Assembly: GCA_017513525.1 (NCBI GenBank)
Contig: JAFXFC010000001.1
Span: 1 to 64,000, forward strand
Source of the DNA: Clostridia bacterium
Lineage (GTDB): Bacteria > Bacillota > Clostridia > Oscillospirales > Acutalibacteraceae
Direction of reading: 5' to 3'
Length of the DNA stretch: 64,000 nucleotides
Part shown: positions 59,501-64,000 of the stretch, piece by piece
Layout: each line of letters opens with the position of its first letter
Numbering within the stretch: the first letter of the stretch is position 1
Translations under genes and position numbers: made by a program
The notes under the pieces: model-generated
What the model was told of the DNA's origin: nothing
The model's input: only the letters and a program-made list of their open reading frames with translations
Databases searched by the model: none

Positions 59501-59998
59501 AATTATTGAGGGAGCTATTCTGGTCTGTGGCTCGGCAGTTTTTTCAGGTGTCTGTGTTTTTGAAGAAGCTTCTCTGACCTCCTTTTTTTCCGCATCGCCG
59601 ATGGGGATGAATTTCTGAGTCAGAGGAGAGGGGGAGTGATTTGCCGCATATGTGTTTATTTTACCTGTGTAGCCTGTATGAGCCTTTTTTTCGGGAATAT
59701 TCGGCAGCAATCGGTCTGTGTATTTTCTGGCTGTGGTGGGCACTTCAGGCTCTGTATCCCCTTTTGTTGAAATAAAGGGAGTATCGTTTGTTTTTATAAA
59801 ACGGGCAGTTCGAACACTGTCTGTGTCCTTATTTTCTTCTTCCGCTATAGTTTTTTCCGGCTTTTCTTCTTTTTCAGTGTTGTCGGTTTCGGACAAAGCC
59901 ATAAACGGATCTGATACGGGAATTATATCCTCTCTTTCGGAGCCGTCGGAATTACCGGGTTTATTGAAATATTTTGAAAATGGATTGTGTTCGCTCAT
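56594..59998 (-). CDS. P1B-type ATPase-derived membrane pseudoenzyme
   Basis: An 1134-residue protein. Residues 1-335 and 900-1134 are acidic, low-complexity and probably disordered. Between them lies a P1B-ATPase layout: paired helices (about 335-395, 410-460, 530-580), a segment in the phosphorylation position reading FCCIDDIILDGSDIF (604-615) where active pumps have DKTGTLT, an N-domain-like VEGLVFEDKLGLSAW (667-681), TDPN (760-763) for TGDN, and SEDTGIVFSDSFDAF (801-815) aligned to the ADVGIA region with no GDGxND before it. The C-terminal helix pair is kept. Transport activity is unlikely. ATG 59998 follows AGGAAG; rlmB is 28 bp upstream. Confidence 0.65.
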   Translation of the reverse strand: MSEHNPFSKYFNKPGNSDGSEREDIIPVSDPFMALSETDNTEKEEKPEKTIAEEENKDTDSVRTARFIKTNDTPFISTKGDTEPEVPTTARKYTDRLLPNIPEKKAHTGYTGKINTYAANHSPSPLTQKFIPIGDAEKKEVREASSKTQTPEKTAEPQTRIAPSIIETASEEEGEPKVIVEKLPENKVSDKTKHIASKGDLLREIAKSSGSSSEDIPEDDEDQLMMEGFSEEDVSDEVISNDEEIEKELSEVREKRIKNFRFWTKSAVITGETEDESFSAPKEEKKLPSFLDTLSRKFAHLNTDFTPTGSDEYQDPSRRREIFSRLIEVRKSVIFKTFAVGLLGLILLIINIATMVSATLNNGFFAVFGGSAVAYNAVNLAILIICGILMLDDLKKGLFSVLKIRPKTDSALLFIYMGALLQNIFAFFTVLKPESDYHMLSGAAVILCIPVLIAKIFYYDSTRHCFKAVAATSDKSYLRKISDPALIAALLKDSSNTETNVVYTGKTRFISGFLKRSAAAAFGGQSSSRIVALTMAISVISGIIGLILTKSPVYALGCLTATAAFSFPVSCLVFTGYMLRNENSVLSVKSSFVESFTDAHSFCCIDDIILDGSDIFSAEIISSVCSSNVAQKQAEFCAAVLTHKAEGMLKNAFAGFAQGLQDRFPEVEGLVFEDKLGLSAWISDCKVLLGTKDFLISHNVELPKENTVPFVLEENAKPLFLAIEGHFAAVFSVKYSCNPIAAKSLCELAKNGTNILISVTDPNITEEFGEILLGLPENSLRIIKSTTNEKFTAQKNTVTDSEDTGIVFSDSFDAFSRTMASAIKLDKIKRVSKSLCEAVAVAGAVFSLILALAGAKTGINSIFPVILQIFWILISFVVTPMLSAAALKEKIKIPENMVTRIRTSPENEDEEAFNEPVSSQEEEPVQEKTEENEFPPAPIFSENSPADFSEKDVQLVMEGAPYTEPPEVIDFTKITGEEDIPEENTEKTVSDDILDAFAGGSTKQSRKRKSTFDETDSSAPVSFIGKLGFSSKKKNSLRRKDEEDINENNTSETSLFSAFEDKMPAPPKYDLSKKDNKEEDPLSVSFVPPENDSPSAVYTDSFFASYNTKEDDKAFEDVRRRRKEEEESDGIFDF

Positions 59999-60026
59999 AT
60001 CTTTTCCTACTTCCTTTGAGTTTGTC

Positions 60027-60875
60027 TTATCTTGCCTGAGCGGCTTCAAATATCAGAACTGCTGCGGCAACGGATGCGTTAAGTGAGTTTACATTACCTT
60101 TCATGGGTATTGATAAAACTCCGTCGCAGTTTTCTTTTACAAGACGGCTGACGCCTGCTCCTTCACCGCCTATAACGAGAGCTATTGCTCCCGAAAGGTT
60201 GGCTTTTCTGTACGGTGTGCCGTCCATATCCGCACAGTAGACCCAAAGGCCTTTTTCTTTAAGTTCTTTTATTGTGTTCGTAATATTTTTTACTCTTGCT
60301 ACGGGAACATATTCCAGTGCACCTGCAGATGTTTTTCCTACAATCCCCGAAAGGCTTACGCTTCTGCGCTCGGGAATGATAACTCCGTGTGCACCTGCGG
60401 CATCTGCGGTTCTTATGATAGCTCCGAGATTATGAGGATCTTCAAGACCGTCACAGATAATTACAAAGGGAGCTTCGTTTTTATCCTCGGCTTTTTTGAG
60501 AATTTCTTCAACGGTTGAGTATTCATGTGCTGCAGCTATCATTATAACGCCCTGATGATGAGCATGTCCGCACATAAAATCGAGCTTTTTGCTGTCAACC
60601 TCTTTTACAATAATGCTCTTATCTTTGCATTCTGCAATTATGGGCTTTATGCTTCCCGAAAGCTCACCTCGCTGTATAAGAAGTGAATCTGCAGGTCTTC
60701 CAGCTTTCAGAGCCTCTTTGACGGCATTTCTGCCGATAATAAGGTCAGTTCTCTGCTCTCTTTCCTCTCTTTCTTCTTTGAAAGGCTTTTTATCTCTGAG
60801 GGGTTTGTCGGCGGTTCTTTTTTCTCTGTCGGAATATATATTATTCTTTTTATCGTAAGCCATATAAGCACTCAT
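60027..60875 (-). CDS. rlmB: TrmH-family 23S rRNA 2'-O-methyltransferase
   Basis: A 282-residue SpoU/TrmH protein with a Lys/Arg-rich N-terminal extension of about 45 residues, the RNA-binding domain (LIIGRNAVKEALKAGRPADS) and the knotted SAM-binding domain: DGLEDPHNLGAIIRTADAAG (motif 1), ALVIGGEGAGVSRLVKENCD (motif 2), IPMKGNVNSLNASVAAAVLI (motif 3). Expected to methylate G2251 (E. coli numbering) of 23S rRNA. ATG 60863 is an alternative start with slightly better spacing. It precedes the pseudo-ATPase gene, probably in one transcript. Confidence 0.9.
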   Translation of the reverse strand: MSAYMAYDKKNNIYSDREKRTADKPLRDKKPFKEEREEREQRTDLIIGRNAVKEALKAGRPADSLLIQRGELSGSIKPIIAECKDKSIIVKEVDSKKLDFMCGHAHHQGVIMIAAAHEYSTVEEILKKAEDKNEAPFVIICDGLEDPHNLGAIIRTADAAGAHGVIIPERRSVSLSGIVGKTSAGALEYVPVARVKNITNTIKELKEKGLWVYCADMDGTPYRKANLSGAIALVIGGEGAGVSRLVKENCDGVLSIPMKGNVNSLNASVAAAVLIFEAAQAR

Positions 60876-60990
60876 CTTTCAATATAATTATACAAAATAT
60901 ATTATATATTATATATATCCTTTTTTCAACAAAAAAATATATATTAAACAAAAAAATCTGCAGAGCTTTTGAAGGCACTGCAGAAGCATT

Positions 60991-62022
60991 TCAGTTTTTG
61001 GATCTTATGAATTCAAATATGTTATTCCAGTCTTCGCGTGAGAAAAAGTGTTTCCCTTTTCTTAAAAAATAGCCGATATTTCCCTCAAAAAATTTATCTC
61101 CGACTAAGGCTTGTTTGTTGCAGATAAAGCCTTTTAGTCCCTCTTTTTCAAATGCAGGGGAAGCGGCAAAACAGGAGAGCTGCTCATTCATAGGATTTGC
61201 CCAGTCATCTTCGGATGCAGAGCCTACCGATACAAAGTTCGGTGAAATGCAAGCAAGCAGAAAATGTTGGTCAAAGGGCATGTTTTCTTCGTTATCTATA
61301 TATTTTCTGTAGTTTTCACAGAACCAATAATAAAAGCTGCGGTGAATGTCCCTTATTGTTTCACCTGTGTTTTCTCTTGCAATAGCAGCACCCGAACAGC
61401 CCGAATCATTGGAATGAACAAAACGAAAACGGGGATCTGAGGCACCCGCTAAAAGTGCTGTTTTCCCGAGTCTTGAATGACCGCAGACAGCTGCCTTTTT
61501 CATATCGAGCTTCTTTTCAGTTTCGGCATAGTCAAGACATCTTGAAGCCGCCCATGCCCACATGGCAATTTTTCCGCAATCCTGGGGCTTTCTTTTGCCG
61601 TCGGGGTAGAAAATACCTGCAAGACCGTCTGTAAAGTCCCCGTTATCGGCGGTGACATCATTAAAATACAGATTAAACGCGGCAAAACCGTTATCGAGTA
61701 TTTCCTCGGCAGGGAAATAGTAATTGGGAACATTTTTTTCAAAGTTTATATTTACGAAAAACGGAAATGGTCCCGTCCCTTCCGGGAGCATCAGAGAAAC
61801 AGGGAAAGAAAACTCTTTTTCGCCTATGGTGCACTTTATTGTTATTTCCCAAAGCTTCCCCTTGCCGGCAAAAACATTATCGTTTCGCAGCTGTTTTTTT
61901 TCAAAGCTTATCTTGTCGGGAGGCGGAGGCATAAAGCCGTATTCCTCTCTTTGTAAAATCTCAAGCATTTCTTCTTTTGTAAGAAGAGACGGAAGATTTC
62001 TTTTTAATATCATATCTTTCAT
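60991..62022 (-). CDS. CE15-like alpha/beta hydrolase (glucuronoyl esterase)
   Basis: A 343-residue protein with the carbohydrate esterase 15 pattern: LTKEEMLEILQREEYGFMPP N-terminus, nucleophile Ser183 in VCGHSRLGKTALLAGASDPR, SNDSGCSGAA after strand 6 and His253 in MPFDQHFLLACISPNF. CE15 enzymes split glucuronoyl esters between lignin and xylan. No signal peptide, so a cytosolic version acting on small esters is more likely here. GGAG six bases before ATG 62022 sets the start; an in-frame GTG upstream is rejected. The hairpin array begins 15 bp upstream of the start codon, beside the ribosome binding site. Confidence 0.8.
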   Translation of the reverse strand: MKDMILKRNLPSLLTKEEMLEILQREEYGFMPPPPDKISFEKKQLRNDNVFAGKGKLWEITIKCTIGEKEFSFPVSLMLPEGTGPFPFFVNINFEKNVPNYYFPAEEILDNGFAAFNLYFNDVTADNGDFTDGLAGIFYPDGKRKPQDCGKIAMWAWAASRCLDYAETEKKLDMKKAAVCGHSRLGKTALLAGASDPRFRFVHSNDSGCSGAAIARENTGETIRDIHRSFYYWFCENYRKYIDNEENMPFDQHFLLACISPNFVSVGSASEDDWANPMNEQLSCFAASPAFEKEGLKGFICNKQALVGDKFFEGNIGYFLRKGKHFFSREDWNNIFEFIRSKN

Positions 62023-62036
62023 ATAAATCTCCACAA

Positions 62037-62340
62037 ATCATAATTTAGCGGTGCTAAATTATGATAGTGAAGCACACATTCTGTGTGTGAAGTATTGCTG
62101 CGCAATGTGAAGTAGCCCTTACGGGATATGAAGTGTTTGCTTTGCAAACGTATCGGAAGGGCTTCGCCCTTGAATCATATAGAGCGCAAGCGGAACAAGG
62201 CGTTAGCCTTCCTTTACTTTTGTCGCAGACAAAAACTTCACTTTTGCGAAGCAAATACTTCACTTTCACTTTGTGAAAACTTCACTTCGCATCTTTATGC
62301 GAAACTTCACTATCATAATTTGTCCCCGATAAATTATGAT
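62037..62340. repeat. Mini-hairpin array C, complete two-sided form
   Basis: Both ends are stems starting ATCATAATTT (left ATCATAATTTAGC-ggt-complement; right with loop gtccccg). The left half has small stems joined by AGTGAAGT-type linkers (CACACA/TGTGTG, ATTGC/GCAAT, GTTTGC/GCAAAC, AAGGGC/GCCCTT); the middle holds GAGCGCAAGCGGAACAAG with AAGGC-gtta-GCCTT; the right half has stems TTTTGTC/GACAAAA, TTTGC/GCAAA, TTTCAC/GTGAAA, TTCGCAT/ATGCGAA joined by ACTTCACT, the reverse complement of the left linker. The whole is thus roughly mirror-symmetric. No coding capacity. Confidence 0.8.
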
Positions 62341-62344
62341 ATTA

Positions 62345-62591
<247 letters not shown>

Positions 62592-62621
62592 TCACAGTTT
62601 TTAATTTGTTACAAGCAAAAA

Positions 62622-62655
62622 AATACCCTGCACCGAAAAACGGTACAGGGTAACG
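62622..62655 (-). terminator. Terminator after metallophosphoesterase 2
   Basis: TACCCTGCACCG-aaaaa-CGGTACAGGGTA, a 12-bp stem with one mismatch; followed on the minus strand by TTTTTTTGC. Confidence 0.85.
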
Positions 62656-62663
62656 GAAATCAT

Positions 62664-64000
62664 TTATTTGCCGATAGCGAAAAGCATACGGAAAAAGTCA
62701 AATATCTTTTTGAAGAAAGAAATTATCTTATCAAGGAAGCTTTCTGCTTTTTCGGTTGAATTGTAGCCGGGAAGAGTAACATTGTTATCCTTGGGTGGAT
62801 CGTCTGTTCCGAATTCTGCAAGAACGGGGAGAACCGCAGTTGTAATGAATAATTCACTGCCATGGAATCTTCCGAGTGTGCCGCCTAATATGCCTAATAT
62901 CGTATCGGAAATATTAGCATTTAAAAGCTCTGCAACAAATTGGAGTATAACGGTGAAATCCTCTGTTGTTATATCACTGAGTGCATAGTTTATTGCAACT
63001 GCGAGTGCTCTTGTAAGAAGGATCATTTCATCGGTATATGCTGCATGGTTTTCGTCGCCTTCAACATGGGACTGATAGATGTATACTACAAGATCAAGCA
63101 CGGTCTTATATTCTGTTGCGGGAAGTGTAGTTCCGAGTTCCTTTGCCAGAGTTTCAACGCTTTCGCCTTTAACGGTTTCGTCTGCGGTATACATAGGCAT
63201 TGAAGCAATTTTTTCTATTTTTGTGCCCGCCTTATCAATAACTGCATTGACGGTTTCGTTATTGGTATCAAGCAGCTTCTTGAGTGCGGTAGCATTGAGG
63301 TAAGAAGAGATTATAACTTTAAGTCCGAGATATGTGGTATTCTTTGCGTATTCAAGGAAATTGCTTTTAGCAAGTGCAAGAGCTGTTTCGTGAATACCCT
63401 CGGGAAGAGCGGATGTGTCGATAGCTGTAATTTTTCTTGTTTCAATTTTTACATCCTTGCCGAAAGAAACAACTCTGTAGGCACAGGGGTATGCGTTTAT
63501 TGAAGTTGTAACTGCATCATAAATGGTATTGCCTTTAGCTGTAGTGTAGGATGCTATATCATGATCGTGAGTATGAGCGGTAAAAATGAATTTTACGCCG
63601 CCGTCAGCGAGTACATCTGCAAGGTTATTTGTGCCGTCATTTACAACAGAGCCCTTATGGATCTTCGATGATAAAATGTAGTGTTCAAGTAAATTGTGAT
63701 GCATTATGGCAATAAGTTTCTTGCCGTCTTCACTTGCCTTTTTACACTGTTCTTCTATCCACGAGATTCTCTCTTCGTCCATTGTGTGTGTTGAAAGTCT
63801 CGGAGCGCAGGAGTCAATGGCAAGAAGTCTGTATCCGTTTGAAAGCTCAGCCGTATAGGAGGCAGAAGAAGAATCAACAGCAAGTGCTTCATTGTAACCG
63901 AAATCGGCATAGTACTCTTTAAATGCAGAAGCTTCTGTTTTTAAAAGGTCATGGTTTCCGTTGATTACGAAAACCTGTTTGCCTGAGGTTTCTTCAAATT
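62664..64000 (-). CDS. Metallophosphoesterase, paralogue 2 (partial)
   Basis: The 5' end lies beyond the window; 445 codons are visible. The phosphoesterase part shows VFVINGNHDLL, IAIMHHNLLEHYIL and FIFTAHTHDHDIASY, matching the paralogue at 43.7 kb (GNHDVG, MMHHNLLDHLP, FSGHEHCSD) over its whole length, including the FGYNEAL and YRLLAIDSC segments. The C-terminal helical region is also shared, and the protein ends FLDKIISFFKKIFDFFRMLF plus AIGK, the clearest example of the common amphipathic tail. A signal peptide is expected upstream. Confidence 0.88.
   Translation of the reverse strand, partial: FEETSGKQVFVINGNHDLLKTEASAFKEYYADFGYNEALAVDSSSASYTAELSNGYRLLAIDSCAPRLSTHTMDEERISWIEEQCKKASEDGKKLIAIMHHNLLEHYILSSKIHKGSVVNDGTNNLADVLADGGVKFIFTAHTHDHDIASYTTAKGNTIYDAVTTSINAYPCAYRVVSFGKDVKIETRKITAIDTSALPEGIHETALALAKSNFLEYAKNTTYLGLKVIISSYLNATALKKLLDTNNETVNAVIDKAGTKIEKIASMPMYTADETVKGESVETLAKELGTTLPATEYKTVLDLVVYIYQSHVEGDENHAAYTDEMILLTRALAVAINYALSDITTEDFTVILQFVAELLNANISDTILGILGGTLGRFHGSELFITTAVLPVLAEFGTDDPPKDNNVTLPGYNSTEKAESFLDKIISFFKKIFDFFRMLFAIGK

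Overview
The window looks like a chromosomal segment of a low-GC, endospore-forming Clostridia bacterium, probably a gut member of the Oscillospirales. The evidence is a complete SpoIIE phosphatase gene, 3' remnants of spoIVB, AGGAGG-type ribosome binding sites, consensus sigma-A promoters such as the tRNA-Gly promoter, and a dense set of glycan-degrading genes with MFS-type carriers. The assignment is inference; no rRNA or marker set is present.

Layout. Positions 1-1360 are an accessory patch: an 809-bp tandem unit (a membrane-anchored protein of unknown function followed by a truncated spoIVB 3' end and a terminator) and then a multi-hairpin element. 1.5-8.6 kb holds a methyltransferase, an aminoglycoside-phosphotransferase-like kinase, an anchored GH39 enzyme, an ECF sigma factor with a DUF4179 anti-sigma partner, and an ADP-ribosylglycohydrolase. 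8.9-14.1 kb carries an exported beta-helix protein, an LCMT-like methyltransferase, a URO-D family protein and an SDR. The methyltransferase and URO-D genes have near-identical promoters.

14.8-22.5 kb is a tight glycan operon: beta-helix GH28-like protein, beta-propeller glycosidase, OFA-type MFS carrier, Gfo/Idh/MocA dehydrogenase, DUF2804 protein and a GHL6-like TIM barrel. The enzymes lack signal peptides, so they probably act in the cytosol on imported oligosaccharides. 22.6-26.9 kb encodes an exported alpha/beta hydrolase with a Cys in the nucleophile position and a five-TM-anchored GH36 alpha-galactosidase. 26.9-32.2 kb is a second run: phosphoribosyltransferase-like protein, pentose-5-P epimerase, PfkB kinase, Gfo/Idh/MocA dehydrogenase and a DUF5696-like glycosidase.

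32.3-45.5 kb has an MFS and a MATE transporter, a minus-strand operon GH16-LRR-carrier, YgjV and AIM24 proteins, a LytTR/DUF3021 regulator pair, a second DUF2804 protein and an exported metallophosphoesterase. 45.6-56.5 kb has an XRE regulator, spoIIE, a GPH symporter, a transglutaminase-like surface protein with Cys-rich repeats, a zinc-ribbon membrane protein divergent from a small XRE gene, three tRNAs (Gly-GCC, Val-GAC, Val-UAC) and a large MFS carrier. 56.6-64 kb has rlmB, an 1134-residue pseudoenzyme derived from a P1B-type ATPase, a CE15-like esterase, a GH42 pseudogene with its middle deleted, and a second metallophosphoesterase cut by the window edge.

The least explained features are: (i) arrays of short perfect hairpins joined by a fixed 8-nt linker around a conserved GAGCG-AAGCGGAA-AAG core, at 54.4 and 62.0 kb with a weaker relative at 1.1 kb; (ii) a shared amphipathic aromatic/basic C-terminal tail on four exported proteins; (iii) the P-type ATPase pseudoenzyme; (iv) the tandem spoIVB-tail cassette; (v) a palindrome placed just after the -10 box in similar promoters.
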